From Phlegmacium glaucopus (lineage: Eukaryota; Basidiomycota; Agaricomycetes; Agaricales; Cortinariaceae): DNA of 64,000 nt. Positions 1 to 11,583 of this stretch are shown one piece after another. The notes beneath the pieces are model-generated. The model searched no databases, was not told where the DNA came from, and was given only the letters and a program-made list of their open reading frames with translations. Every line of letters starts with the position of its first letter. Positions within the stretch are counted from its first letter, which is position 1. Where the stretch lies: the NCBI GenBank assembly GCA_015039465.1, contig MU130241.1, forward strand, positions 1 through 64,000, read 5' to 3'. The position numbers and the translations under genes are program-made.

Positions 1-480
1 AAGGAAACTGCCCTCGAGTATAGCTTGGAATTTCGGTTGAATAAATACTTTGAGAAGGAGCTCTTTTACGCACTAAAATAACCAAGTCTGTCAATAGTAG
101 TACTCAGTTATGTTATTGGACGTAGTACAGTGTTCAATTGGTATTCGAATTTGTCTAATGTTCATCACAATCAATACTAGAATCAATTGCTATGGACCTT
201 ATGGTTTATTGCTTGATAATTACTCAGTTATCTTGTCTAACTACTGGTATCCTACAACATTTCTAGATTGTTCTACATAGCATCTACAGGGACACTACAG
301 GGACCTATGGAAATACTATGTCATTCTACAGAACTGCAGATTTACTACAAACATCTGTGGTGCTACAGATTTGCTACATAATCTATGGCATTTTCCGGAG
401 TTTGCTGATGTGGAAGTGATCGTTTGGTGAATGAAAAGAAAGATCGAGCTGCTCTGATGTGGAGCAGAGAGGTCTAACGC
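1..480. other. AT-rich stretch, no gene seen
   Basis: No coding pattern, splice-consistent exon or recognisable domain was found on either strand. Between about 285 and 385 short imperfect direct repeats of an acaga/ctacata type occur. The segment precedes a repeat tail at about 503 and is probably decayed repeat DNA. Confidence 0.4.
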
Positions 481-502
481 GAGGTTGGGAGTTGTAGTCG
501 TG

Positions 503-612
503 AAGAAGAAAAGATAGTCACGTCACAACCCAAATCTTCGCGTAGACAAAATTCTACGTTCACACTCATTCTTCGTGTTCGCTTAGAATACAATTATCCC
601 TCCGCACATTTG
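503..612 (+). repeat. Dispersed repeat terminus (copy 1 of 2)
   Basis: About 100 bp here match 56656-56765 closely. Both contain the core agtcacgtcacaac, then atcttcgcgtagacaa, then cgtgttc and cttagaata, and similarity fades after about 606. In the right-hand copy this is the outer edge of the 50.9-56.8 kb repeat region. The left copy is therefore probably a truncated or solo terminus of the same element, possibly the end of a long terminal repeat. The class of element is not established. Confidence 0.55.
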
Positions 613-767
613 CAAATTGGAGTCAAAACGTTATTCCCATCAACGATTCAAACTTTTGCCGCAAGTCAAGACAAGTATGTATATAATTACAATGCTAGGT
701 TTGATTGGATTGGCTGATGTTTATTTCTGTCCTCAAAGTATAGAAACCTTGAAATCGACCCAGCCAC

Positions 768-1172
768 ATCTCCACGAGTCCACGAGTCCACGACCCGTCC
801 CACCATCAGACTCCAGCGAGTCAGCGACTCTTCCTTGGCTCCTGTCTCAAGCATCCAATTATCACGCAATACCTTAGCAGACGTCCTTACTCCACTGCTC
901 ATGATCTACTTGTCCCATCGGACGTATCGATCCCAAGTACCAAGCGTAGCATGGGTGATCCCCCAACTCGTTCGCTTGTCTTCGGTTCGGTATTCGCAAC
1001 TCTGAGCAACCGTCACCCCTCACAAAATTCTAGTCTCGTTCCTAGCACTTCCAGATCACATATCGTGATATCGACGTGCACTACGTCATCGGCCGTTTTC
1101 GTTTGTCTAGTATTCATCATCATAGCGTTGCATAAACGGGTATTGAAGGAATATATCAACTACGTATACTAG
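768..1172 (+). pseudogene. SFN-TM family relic (copy a): last exon only
   Basis: The stretch matches the last exon of the intact copy at 12167-13060: a Pro/Ser-rich linker, the segment reading DPPTRSL, then the hydrophobic helix and the tail KRVLKEYIN. The exons carrying the SFN motif are absent, and the reading frame shifts near 985, where extra bases separate SLVFGS from the expected FGIRNS. It sits head-to-head with an MBL relic at 1265-2045, the same arrangement as the intact pair at 12-14 kb. It is a 5'-truncated, frameshifted pseudogene. Confidence 0.75.
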
Positions 1173-1264
1173 GACGTTTATTCGTAGATATAATGTATTC
1201 CGAGACTCCGCTTTACCATTATACTACTAGCGTTAGATGCCCCATACTACTACTATCATCAGCT

Positions 1265-2045
1265 AGCCAAATTTAATCAAAGGTTGCAAATAGTTGTCGA
1301 ACTTGGTGGGATCCCAACCAACTCCCACACCGTGTCCCTTCCCTTCCCCTCCAAGACATCCTAAGAAGTCCCTCGCCTTCCAATTTTTTCAAATGCAAAT
1401 AAACACTTCTCTAGTAACAGGTAACCACAGATTCTCTGGAAAGGATATGTAAATATTCCGGACTAGATTCCATATCGTCCATTGTCATCCATCCGTGTCC
1501 TGCGTCTCCAACGGAAGTTCGACAAGGAGGGGCAACGCCGAGGCAGAACCCTCATGCTGCAACATCTTACTCAAACTGGCGTTTTGGTGCAATAGGGACA
1601 TTTTGCGAGAATTTCAGAGAGAGAGATGGATAACCTTACTGTAGAGACCCTGACGCTACACTGAAAGTTAGCAAGCCTGCATCTAGACACTTGAGCTCTT
1701 AGGAGGTGAGTTTGCAATGACTGCTACCTGCGATGAATTATAAATACAAACCCTGTCGAACCTACCGTATACGCTGCCAGATCCTCGAACACAGCCGTTC
1801 CATGACCCAATACTGTATCGGCAGTATACAGCGCCCGATCAAGTGGCAAAAATAGGCAGATAGAATCGACTGTACCAGGCGTATGAAGAACCTCCAACGA
1901 AGTTGTTCCTTGGTCAGGTAAGCGCACCTTGCAACGTGGATTTCCTGGATTCTTAAAGGGGAATCAATCAGAACTAGAAGTAGTCGTCGCTGAGACGAAA
2001 CGAACTCACTTGCCCCAGTACTCGAATGACAAGATCGCTCAATTA
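1265..2045 (-). pseudogene. Metallo-beta-lactamase (LACTB2-like) relic
   Basis: Nucleotide and protein similarity to the intact gene at 13150-14382 runs through the C-terminal winged-helix part (about 1265-1500), the block LDRALYTADTVLGHG (about 1800-1850) and, further 5', a remnant of the small exon encoding NPGK (about 1925-1965). The HxHxDH metal-binding region is missing and the pieces lie in different frames with internal deletions. An intron position is retained, so this is a copied genomic segment rather than a processed cDNA. Confidence 0.75.
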
Positions 2046-2051
2046 TCAAAA

Positions 2052-2471
2052 AAATAAGACCTGGTTTATGTGACCTTTAAGCGCTGGTGATTCACCTCGT
2101 CAACATCCGGTAGGTCTTGGTGATCCTGTCGGATTCTACACGATTAAGTCTGGGACCTACCAGCCGATGCCCCAATGCCAAAATCGTATACACTTTTCTT
2201 CTTCTTTTGCGTATCCCCAGATAAATGCATTGCCACCTTACACCTACCCTGGATGTTCGTAAGCATCTTCCCGCACTTTCCCGCCATGGTTGTATCTGGT
2301 TTTTGAAAGAGCACTATTCCTGGTCACGAGCCTAATAATTTGAACATTCAAATTTCAGGATCAAAAGTTGTCCAGTATATTTAAAAATAAGGGATTTTTG
2401 AGAGAGTATTATTGAGTGGTGTTGTCGTTGATCATAAATAAGGTCGGTCCGAATCAACTGTTAACTCAGGA
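2052..2471. other. Intergenic, nothing recognised
   Basis: The interval between the MBL relic and the P450 3' end holds no convincing exon on either strand. It presumably includes the P450 3' untranslated region. Confidence 0.4.
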
Positions 2472-5200
2472 TCATTCCTCCATGGTCTTCAGCGGCTCCA
2501 TCCGTACCCAAAGGCCGCCCTAGGAAAAGAAGTCTGTTAGACAGATCCTAATCTCGTTTGTTCCAAAAAAAGATACCCACCCTAACATACAGAGTCAGAT
2601 GCGAAGCAGGGTACACCTTCTCAGTTGCCTTCAAACCATCACAAGTGGCCCAGTCAGCCGGAGGTTGAAGGTTTTCAGATTTTTCTAAAGTAAATCCAGT
2701 GAACTGTTGCAACAGGCGAATAAGGAAGAAAGTGGCTTCATGATAGGCGAACTGGAAAAAGAAAGAAAAAGGTTTTGAGCTTCGAAAATAGAGCATGGGC
2801 GGTTCGTGTATTACCTGTTGTCCGAGACAAATACGAGGTCCCGCGTTGAAAGGACAGAAGATGAAGGGGTTCGGGGTTAAATATTTGTGCAATCTTTCAT
2901 CAAGGAAGCGATCAGGATCGAATACGAGTGCTGGAAAGTAAGGTAAATCTGTCAACCAATCATGTATTCGAAGTAAATTGTGATCATACCGTCAGGACCC
3001 CATAGGTCTGTTCTACGATGCATGACAAGAACGCTATAGATACATCTGAAATCATTCCAGTCAGTAAACAAATACATGAAGAAAAAAAGAAAAGAAGCGA
3101 CTGTGTTTGTGCCGGGACGTAGATCGGTTTAGAACTGCTGTTTGCGGCAGGAAGGACGACTGCTTTATTCGTAGACCTATACCAGGTCAAATATTGTCAG
3201 ACTGAGCCGAAGGCCGGGAAGAATCAAATTATATACCTGTTATCAATGGGACTGCAATACAGACATTAACGTAAACATAGTTTCACGAGAGAGAGACAAT
3301 ACTAACACAGGGGGATATAATCTTAGAACCTCTGCAGGAAAAGTTCGTCAACGAGTATCGTTGAATACGCAACTGCCAATACATACCATTAAGGAATGCC
3401 CTCATGTACTTCATTTCACGCATCTGATCATATGTGGGTCTTCCCGTTTGTCCAACTATTCCATAGATTTCTTGACGAAGACGTTTTTCAATATCTGGGT
3501 GTTCCGACAACATGTAGAACGAGTATGTTAAGAGACCCATGGTCTTCCATCGAGCTTTAGCGGAATGGGAGTGGACGAAATCGACATTTGACTTACTGTG
3601 TCACGTCCAGCAACAAGAAGGTTCACAAGCTTTGACCAAAACTCAGATCAGATATTGTTTATCCCTCGAAAATCATTTTACCTCGTCCTTTAAGATGTTC
3701 TTATCTAAAGCGTCACCAGAAAACACATTAAGCAAATAAAAAGATCGTTCAACGGAGATTCCTTACCCTGTGTGTGCTTGACAAGATGTGCAAGTAAATT
3801 GCCATTCTCGTCATCATCCTTGGCATCAACTCCGTTATTGGACAACTCAAGATTCCTCTTTGCCAGAGCATCTTCCATCAACGGCTCCGTGAAGTTGTCG
3901 ATAACCTTGCGGAAGGGTGCCACTTTGTCGGACCAAAATTCAAGCAGAGGCCAATCGTTGCCCAAGGATCCACGTGCAGTGGTCAATTGTTGTCCTCCTG
4001 AGAATGCTGTGACGAATACCGTGGAGGAATGCTCGTAGAATGAAGGTTTGTTTAGATGGGCCGCTGATGCTGGGTAAAAAATGTCCGCTGACAGCGATCC
4101 AACATCGTGACCAAATAAGAACTCTGTAGCAGAGTCTAGGGTGAACCGAGCAACTAGATCCTACACATAACATACCCTTGAGAATCTGTAGTATATTCAT
4201 ATAAAAACAATGTACCTGAAATTCAACGGGATAACCCTCTGCCAATCTAGTCCTTGCGAGTTGCAATGTTGTGGCGCAGTTCCTATCGTAGATATCGAAA
4301 TCGCTAATACGTTCTCGAGTGAAAAATGGTCGGGTCATTGCTCGATGGAATCTTAAGGCTTAGAGTTAGGGTTGAAAGTTCTGGTAAAAGTAATCTATAA
4401 CGCACTTCCACATTTCACCTGTTTAGATAATTAGTCTAAGGGCAAGTGAAAATAAGAGTAGCGTACCATCAGCATTGAAAACCCCTTCTCCCAGCAATGT
4501 CTTGAATTGCGAGTAGAACATAGGCCCTAAGGTTTCGATTTATTGGAGACTTTCTTATCACATTATTTAGAATCCACCTACCCTTGTCAAATGCATCAAA
4601 TTGGGTGGCAAGGATTGCCTTTGATGAAAAGATCAAAGTGTGAAAATCAGATATAAAGACCACTAAGTTTTGATGTACCTTGACATGGTGGGGTTCGGTC
4701 GTGAGTATCTGCAGACAAAGTTCCTTTCATGCTCCATGGATGAGGGATAGAAAAACGTACTCGATTATCAGTCAAAAGTCTTAGTTGGTAGGTATGCCCG
4801 TATTCTTTCGTCCAGTCGAGAATTATGTCGGCTATGAGCGAAGCATACCTGTTAGTTCTGGACAGGAAAGCAAGCGCTAGCATCAGAATGCACCAGGATA
4901 GCCTTCCCTGAAGCTGCGGGTAATCTTGGATATGATTGTGAAAGCCGATTCTCGTATATGAGGAGCGACTATGGCATTGTTGGCAGCAGCATTTCTGCTG
5001 TCTGCAAGCCTCGAGTAATATCGGTTGAAGATGAATATCGCGGGTCGGGCAAGAAGGGCGATAACAACCACAAGCCAACTGGAAACTGGGAAGCTAAGAT
5101 GCGCCTTGGCTAGAGTTAGACCTGCATAGACAATGGTCGAGGGAACTGCAAAGTGTGGAAAAGTGCGTAGAAGGTACCGGGGGCCGGGTACAAGCTGCAT
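2472..5200 (-). CDS. Cytochrome P450 monooxygenase, CYP63-like
   Basis: Membrane-anchored haem-thiolate monooxygenase. The start is the ATG at 5200 ([15 protein letters not shown]), followed by a hydrophobic anchor. Many short introns interrupt it, but exons can be joined in frame throughout: [97 protein letters not shown] (I-helix oxygen-binding site), [10 protein letters not shown] (K-helix ExxR), [10 protein letters not shown] (PERF region), [12 protein letters not shown] (haem-binding Cys) and the end [15 protein letters not shown]. All canonical P450 motifs are intact, so the gene is probably functional. The family resemblance is to CYP63/CYP5-type alkane, fatty-acid or xenobiotic hydroxylases of wood-decay fungi; this assignment is from memory of motifs, and the substrate is unknown. 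Confidence 0.88.
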
Positions 5201-6060
5201 CGAGTGATGGGTAGTAATTTTGGGCCTAAGGATGTTGGTTCGATTAAATAGACAACGGAAATAGAAATTAGAATTTCTCACTGGTCTTCACCATGTGACA
5301 AGCGCCGAGTCTCTGCACGCTAGAAGTGGAGACGGCGGCTGCGGCGGCGCAGCATTGTATTGGATTCGGCGCAAAAGAGACGAGTCATATTGCCGGAAAA
5401 CACTTCCGTGACATCGGTGGGCCTGACCACTGAAACGTAGTTTCTCGGCAAATTCTACGTCCCGGGTTTGGCCAGGAAGGTTCGTAAGCCGCTTTACCGC
5501 GTTTTCAAGAACCACCACGCTCCTCTGAGAAAAAATATTGGGATTTTGGTATTTTCAAAATGAAAGAAGCGTATTCAAATTTCAAGGTATTCAAGAAAAC
5601 CAGTTAGAAACTTGAAAGCGGAGTCGGCGATCACTTTCCATGGGAAAGGTCCTCCTTGACATCCAGGTTTTTCTTGTATACTAACTCGTGACGAGGGATA
5701 GTAAATATGAACATATATGTATAAGAGACGAGGGTAAATGAACGGAGTAGTGGATTTGGGTGTGAAGAGCCGACAACGAGTAAGTTGTCGAGACTCCAGG
5801 GCGAAGGGCCGATGGGGTTGCTGGTGGCTAAACCCATTGCACCTCCTCTACTCTCGTTCTGGTGTGGGTGGGTGGGTGGAAATAAAGAGGGTGAATTAAA
5901 TAAGTGAGTATTGGAGTTAATGTAGCAACGTGAGGGTAGAGACGGTGGGAGTAGTGGTGATAAGTAAAAAGGCGACTCTTTGCTTGTTCAAGTTGTTGCA
6001 CACAAGAAGATTCACACGACCTGCGTCATGTGATTTCCCGACAGTCCTTCACGATGCTGC
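5201..6060. other. P450 upstream region, no gene recognised
   Basis: The interval contains the presumed P450 promoter. A 76-codon open frame on the minus strand (5288-5518) has no recognisable motif and no clear splice partners. A short (gtgg) run occurs near 5870. Nothing else can be supported. Confidence 0.35.
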
Positions 6061-6725
6061 ACAATTCACAAACGATAGTGCAAGGATCCTGAAAGCGACA
6101 CTGCTGCAGCCAAGATCCTAGTCCGACGATGGTACTGTGTTAGCTGCGGAGCTGTTAAGAGAGGTGGAGAAATCAATTGCACAAGACGATTGTGGAGATA
6201 TATCGGATGATTCGGATCGCGAGTACAGCTGCATCGAAGGTTCTGGAAAATGCTACTGTAGATCATTCGTGAGTATTCGCCATGCACTTCATAAACCAAT
6301 CCTCCGAAACTCCGAGAAGATTTGTTCAATATCGCCCTATCATCAAAGGTTCTCTCCCAAGCCAAACAATATCTTGCGAACCTTGCTGTAGATGCTGTCT
6401 TACGGTTAAAGGTAGATTCAATTCTTCTTCAAGTTTGACCTTTCGCTCAATAAATCACCAGGGTTCAATAGATCTTGAGCACACCCAAATCATCAAATGA
6501 CAGATTCGTATCTCGACGAAGGTCCACATTCCTTCTTTCTGTAAATTGCGTTTTCCCCTGACTCTTCCCAGGTTTCATTCTGTATAAACGAATCGCTGTG
6601 AATTTACCAAAACGACTTGAAACACCAAGATTCCCATTGCAAGCACTTGTAAGTATGTCTCCCCTTGTATCCTTTTTCTCACGGAGTTTAATTCCATTAA
6701 TCATGGATACCGACGATGAGTTCAA
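6060..6725 (+). pseudogene. Chaperonin CCT subunit beta (TCP-1 beta) relic
   Basis: Pieces in changing frames match the apical-proximal part of CCT2. They are FTNDSARILKATLL (intact family: TNDGATILK), then VLAAELLREVEKSIAQDD, then an ANLAVDAVLRLKG-like stretch near 6380-6410, DLEHTQIIK near 6470-6500, and GFILYKRIAVNLPKRLETP near 6575-6625 (family: GFILDKKI, PKRIENAKI). CCT subunits fold actin and tubulin in the cytosol. Frameshifts and stops separate the pieces, and both gene ends are missing. It abuts a CWC22 fragment at about 6728, forming a chimeric junction. Confidence 0.75.
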
Positions 6726-6727
6726 TT

Positions 6728-7420
6728 CTTTGGACATTTTCATTTCTTCGCCACCGACTCTATTTCTTCGATGGTTGTTCGATGGTATTTGGGAGATGAC
6801 GGAAAGAATGGGTCAAAAACCCGCGGAGAGAGTCAAGGATCCCGAGCGAAGAGAGGGATTCGAAGGCATGTTCCGATGGATAACAATACTAGGTTTTACC
6901 TCACGAGCATCGTGGACTACGAGTGATTACGGCGGAGGTGAGGGAGTACTCGAAGGTGAGTTGATAGTCATTACCATTGGCTATATTCTATTTCAATCTA
7001 GAACACCCAAATTCATTATGAAACAGCGATGAACTATGCTCGAAGCAGACTCGTCCTCAGCTGATTCGTCTATTTCATGTTCTGAATATGATGCTGATCG
7101 TCGGTGACGTTCAACCTCACACTTCCGTCATCTCAAGATCTTCCAAGAGCAAAAAGAGGAAGAGGAAGAGATTCCTCAACGATCTCGAGGTCTCCCTATA
7201 TGGGAGTGGCCAGAGATCGGTCTCCATCCCCACCTCCTAGACATGTACAGGATAGGCCTTTGACGCCAAGAGACGACAGGGATGGTTGCAGGTCCCCCAG
7301 TAAGGAGGCAACGCGATCAGGACAAGGAGAGACCTACTTGTCTGAGGTACGGAAAGAGAATGCCCAGGTCACTTCCTCATGCTCGTGGACCAGAGAGTCA
7401 AGACCACGATAACAAAGGTG
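6728..7420 (+). pseudogene. CWC22 relic (left palindrome arm)
   Basis: This matches the 3' half of the intact CWC22 gene at 14878-17529. It starts in the segment reading FGHLFATDSISWMVFE, continues through the MGxKxAERxKDPE and EGMF blocks of the MA3 region, then IMKQR (intact: IMEQRRAMLEAD), and ends in a decayed SR-rich tail. Frames change repeatedly. The sequence between the MA3 exon and IMKQR resembles the intron of the intact gene, so the copy arose from DNA. A close sister relic lies at 37215-37720. Confidence 0.75.
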
Positions 7421-7929
7421 CCGCTTTCCAACTTCGCGTTGTGCTCATTCGCCCAAAGTCCAAAATGTTGGGTTACCGTCTGATAATTACCAGGGTCGTC
7501 ATGGGGGACTGAACAAGAGCGACTAGAGATAGGCACTCTCCTCCCTTGCATAAGTCACTTTCGCGGCGTTCACCTACAACGCACTTCCAGATATTGGAAA
7601 CCCCTGCGCAAGGAGTTGTATCTTTTGACGGCTCAATTTTTAACAATTTATATCTGTGCAGGTTGTAGAGGGAAGCACACATTGTGTAAGCCTGGCCGCC
7701 AGTCTTACGAGGGTTCTTATCTTATCTTTTATTCACGTCACGCGATCGGACAGTATATAGGGAGATTCTCATTTCCTACTTCTACATTCTTACCGTTACG
7801 CTCGTACTCGTATCTGTCTCGTTCTCGACAATACAACGTGGTCCTAGTATCAAGCTGTGTGACCGCTCAGTGAGGCTTCTCCGACAGGCAGCCTTTCACA
7901 TTGTAAGGATGTTGTTATTGCATATACAC
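7421..7929. other. Decayed interval within left palindrome arm
   Basis: No exon could be supported. By position it corresponds to the region between CWC22 and the MBL gene in the right arm, including the missing MBL N-terminal half. Confidence 0.4.
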
Positions 7930-8181
7930 CCCTGTCGAACTCCGATTGGGGGCGCAGACATGGATGGACGACAATGGACGGTATGGAATCTAGTCCGGAA
8001 TACTTACAAATTCTATCCGGAGAATCTGTGGCTACCTGCCACCAGAAGCGTTTATTTTCATTTGAAAAGATTGGAAGGCGAAGGACTTGTTAGATGCCTT
8101 GGAGGAACAGGGAAGGACACGGTATGGGATTGGGATCCCACCAAGTTCAACTATTTCCAACCTTTGATTTTATTTTGCTAG
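7930..8181 (+). pseudogene. Metallo-beta-lactamase relic, winged-helix part only
   Basis: The frame reading GRQWTVWNLVRNTYKFYPEN, LWLPATRSVYFHLK and GLVRCLGGTGKDTVW is almost identical to the C-terminal winged helix of the intact MBL at 13150-14382. The catalytic domain with its metal ligands is absent. It lies in the left arm of the palindrome in mirror orientation to the intact gene. Confidence 0.8.
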
Positions 8182-8254
8182 CTGGTGATAATTGTAGTAT
8201 GAGGCATCTGACGCTAGTATAAGGGTAAAGTGGAGTCTCAGTCTACGAATGAAT

Positions 8255-8925
8255 CACCTTGCTGTTTAAGCAAGGTCTCCCCAGGGCCTAAATTACACAT
8301 TTGTTGTTTTACAACCATTACATCTAACACAAGCAAATACAATACTGCTCCCTCCATGCCTCATCTTTCGAATGTTGATACCCTACTTTTGTACTTGTTT
8401 GTATCGAGGGCACATTACCTCCTTGTGGAATTTTGTAGAATTTAATAGAACTCGACGCTTGGGTGTCCTTCCTCCTCGCTGTATTCATTATTCAATCGTT
8501 GTGCTGCGGTTCCTACCCCCCAAAATAAAAAATAAAAAACAAAGAAAAGAAACAAAAGCCTACCAACCCTTTCAAAATAAAAGTATGATACATCTGTGCT
8601 AGCAGGTCCTCACGACCGCACCTTACCCCCTTTCAGTTCAAACAGTCATCTATTTGCATCATTCCATATGAACCGTCGCCGCCTTTTTCCTCAACTTCCC
8701 ATTGTCCCCAGAACAAAAAATTGTGCAGAGTATCATACAACTCCGAATGGAAAAAAGAAAGGATCCAGGGCTGCTCTAAATGAGATTATATATTCAAAAT
8801 TGTTTTTCGGGCAACGGAGTCGACCGCTAGTTCAAAAATGTCTTTCTTAACTCTTAAATCTATTGCGAAAAAAAAAACACCGATAACTCAGCAAGGTATT
8901 TTGTCGACAAAGTCGACCACTAGTA
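8255..8925. mobile_element. About 0.67 kb insertion of unknown class in left palindrome arm
   Basis: On the left the sequence follows the mirror of 13065-13085 up to ctacgaatgaat (about 8254). It resumes at cttagag (about 8927) as if nothing intervened. The intervening 670 bp are absent from the right arm. They contain a small stem (accttgc/gcaaggt) near the left edge and an A-rich run near 8868-8880. No terminal inverted repeat or coding sequence was recognised. Confidence 0.5.
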
Positions 8926-9190
8926 TCTTAGAGTCAGTTGATATATTCCTTCAATACCCGTTTATGCAACGCTATGATGAAGAATACTAGACAAAACAAA
9001 ACGGCCGATGAGAATAGCATGACGTAGTGCACGGGGATTGATATATGTGATCTGGAAGTGCTAGGAACCACGAGACTAGAATTTGGTGAGGAAGGTGAAG
9101 GTTGCTCAGAGTTGCGAATACCGAAGAAAAGCGAACGCGTCGGGGGATCACTCATGCTACGCTTGGTCCTTGGGATCGACACATCCGATG

Positions 9191-10601
9191 TCGCGCACCA
9201 ATACTGATTGGTAGCGTGAGAAGAAAGCTTAAAAGTCGCCATCATGAAAATAAGCGGACTTTGAATTTGCTTACCTATTTTGGAAGCGGCCCTGAATCGC
9301 GTTCCTGGTCAACAAAACCATTCGTTCAACGATAACATCCTCATCGCTCATCATATCCTCAATGTCTTCCACTATGCTATCCATCATTTACACTATTGAC
9401 ATGCTCCTTAACATCTACCATCCTTTTGTTCCTTGGCTAGTGATTCAACAAAGCGATCACTCTACTATTCGCATCGGTCATCGGCTCGCATTTGATCGCA
9501 TCTATGGCCCATCATTTCAAGAACGGCCCGTTTATGGATGCATCAGCTACATCTCCCATTATGTCAAAGGCTTTGTCATTGTTGTTGTGGCTATGGACCC
9601 ACAAGTCTTCTCCTCAGCTATCTATCTTGCCATACCTCGCTCCTGGATTTCACTCAGTCCCCTATCCTCACTTATCTACCTCTTATCTTATCATTCACTG
9701 CCAAAACCATCATTCACGCGGTACCTGAAGCCTTCCCACCCTCTTTATGACAATTTAGGAAGTCCAGGAGGATCACGACTAAGCAGGAATTGCAGATGAA
9801 TCAGCAGCAGAGGATTATTCTCGCAGTGTGTCAAGTGTTATCAAGGCTGCGCGACATGGGATCATGGGCAAGTAGTATTTTCTCGGGAACAAGGCTGCGC
9901 CTTTCAAGTGTTGACTCAGGACCTTTCACATTTTTGACATGACCACACGCCTATGGAGTCGATATATTTTTGCTATTGGACTATGTACACTGCCTTCTTT
10001 TCTTTTCTCTCGCACTTTGACACTTTACAGATTTTTTTATTGTTCCTTTTTCTTTTCCATTGTTCTTTTCTTCTCGCAGCTGTCCTCCCTTTATCTTTCT
10101 TCCTTTGACAGCGCGTACTTTGTTTCTTTTTATTGTTTTACATAGCCTCATCCTTAGGGTATAAATACTGCTCTTTTGTACCAGGATAGGTAGTTCAGTT
10201 CAATTCATTCTTACCCCCCACAATCATCATCTCAGTGGAATTCCAGTGAATTCCTTCCTCAAGTTCGCTTTTTCTGCCCTTAACTGTCAATCTATCCCCA
10301 CTGTCAATTACTATAGTCTTGCTGAAGACTCCCTCTTATTCCTCCTCATCCTCTTCCTTAACCCCTCTGAGTTCGCTTTTTCAGTCCTTTACTGTCAACC
10401 TACTGTCTACTGCTATAGTCTTACTGAAGACTCTTTCTCATTCATCCTCATCCTCCTCACCTCTACTCTTGCTCCCTACCTCTGTGTGATACAAGTCAAG
10501 GTTACACCTTCCCTAAACGAACAACAGGGAGGCTTTTGACTTAAAGACTAGTCCATTGCTCTCTGGTTGGTGTTTTATAACAACACAAACAACGATTTAT
10601 A
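9191..10601. mobile_element. 1.41 kb insertion flanked by a 6-bp target duplication
   Basis: The hexamer ccgatg occurs at 9185-9190 and again at 10602-10607, exactly where the SFN-TM copy b/c is interrupted. Joining the flanks restores homology with copy d. The left part (about 9191-9830) has no recognised coding sequence. The right part is pyrimidine-rich and LTR-like (see 9836-10494). No terminal inverted repeats were seen, so this is probably an LTR-class non-autonomous or deleted element, with class unproven. Confidence 0.65.
9836..10494 (+). mobile_element. Possible solo LTR within the insertion
   Basis: The segment begins tgttatca and ends tgatacaa, near-inverted termini resembling LTR ends. 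It is bounded by gtcaag at 9830-9835 and 10495-10500. It contains a TATA-like gtataaatac at 10159-10168 followed by a pyrimidine-rich stretch, as expected of a U3-R-U5 layout. It also holds an approximately 105-bp imperfect tandem duplication at about 10259-10470, recognisable by ctatagtctt(a/g)ctgaagact in each unit. No internal retrotransposon domain is present. Confidence 0.45.
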
Positions 10602-10802
10602 CCGATGGGACAAGCGGGTCATAAGCATGAGGAGTAGGGATGTCTGCCAAGGTATTGCCTGATAATTGGGTGCTTGAGACAGAAGCCAAGGAATAGTCAA
10701 GATGTTCCGCATTATAGTTGCTGAAGTCTGATGGCGGGACGGGTCGTAGAGATTTGGCTGGGTCAAGGTGAGGTTGATAGTTTGTTGGCAGAGACACATC
10801 AG

Positions 10803-11583
10803 CAATATCTTTGGGGTTTGTCTGAATGGGGTGCGAGTCAGGCCCCGTCGAAGGTGTGGGACCTTAGGGAAGAAGACATTAACATTTTATACGAGAGATG
10901 GTATAGGTTACTACTTGCCACTTAATGCTTCATCAGGTTGTGGGTATGGGAGTTCATTGTCACTCGCATAGTCAATAACCGTAGTACGTCGATCTGATCA
11001 CTTGGTAAGAATGCAATTGATGGGGAAGAGCAGATAGAGCCAACAGTTATGGTTACCACAGTTTCGCATGTGGAAGTTGCGATTATTGAATGAGTTTGTA
11101 TAATAGTTCTGGATGTAGTATATCTGCTGAGCTTGGCGATTGTCCTGCATTTCATCGTTCGGAGAATCTGGCGGCGTAGTCCGGTCAGCAGGTACCTCGA
11201 CGATATTTGCTTTCACTGAAGTGTTTGAGTTGACCATATTGATAGCGGTGACGACGTAGAATACAGTGCAGATGCAGATGAGGGATGAACTGATAGGCAA
11301 TTAAAGATTTATATGGTTGCTGAGGGAGGAAGGACGAATAACATAACCGGAGCCCAGCTAAGACAACAAATGTGATTATACCTGCCGCGGCCAGCTATTC
11401 AAGAGGTTGAGTTGTGGCATCTGACCTCAGGTTCAGATCCATTGAACCAAAAAGGTCAAGGCTGTTCTTGAGTGAATTGGGGACAGAATTATGAAAGAGC
11501 AAGTTATGTAAGTCGCTTCCGGTTACATAATACAGATTAGCGGCATCCTATATCGGGTGCTGATTCAAGCTGGGGTTGTCTGG
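10803..11583. repeat. Left arm of near-identical inverted repeat
   Basis: About 780 bp reading inward are the reverse complement of 11824-12606, with only a handful of substitutions (for example two amino-acid changes across 77 codons of one frame). The arm contains the 5' half of SFN-TM copy b/c and its upstream region. Outside 10803 the similarity continues but at clearly lower identity. Confidence 0.9.

Larger units (their letters stand above)
8926..11237 (-). pseudogene. SFN-TM copy b/c, split by a 1.4 kb insertion
   Basis: Reading on the minus strand, the copy begins at the ATG at 11237 (MVNSNTSVKANIVE). It contains the motif YYTNSFNNRNFHMRNCGN and the linker SLPTNYQPHLDP, and stops matching at cccatcgg (about 10602). 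The remainder (DVSIPRTK, DPPTRSLFFG, the transmembrane helix and KRVLKEYIN) resumes at about 9190 and runs to 8934. The first part is almost identical to copy d across the palindrome centre; the distal exon is more diverged. If transcribed, the product would lack its membrane helix. Confidence 0.8.

Noticed and set aside
5288..5518. Small minus-strand gene upstream of the P450
   Set aside because: A 76-codon frame without recognisable motif or supporting splice sites; it is likelier to be P450 upstream sequence.
9362..9799. 145-aa plus-strand open frame as a gene
   Set aside because: It lies wholly within the 1.41-kb insertion, is pyrimidine-rich, and has no motif, splice partner or recognisable family.
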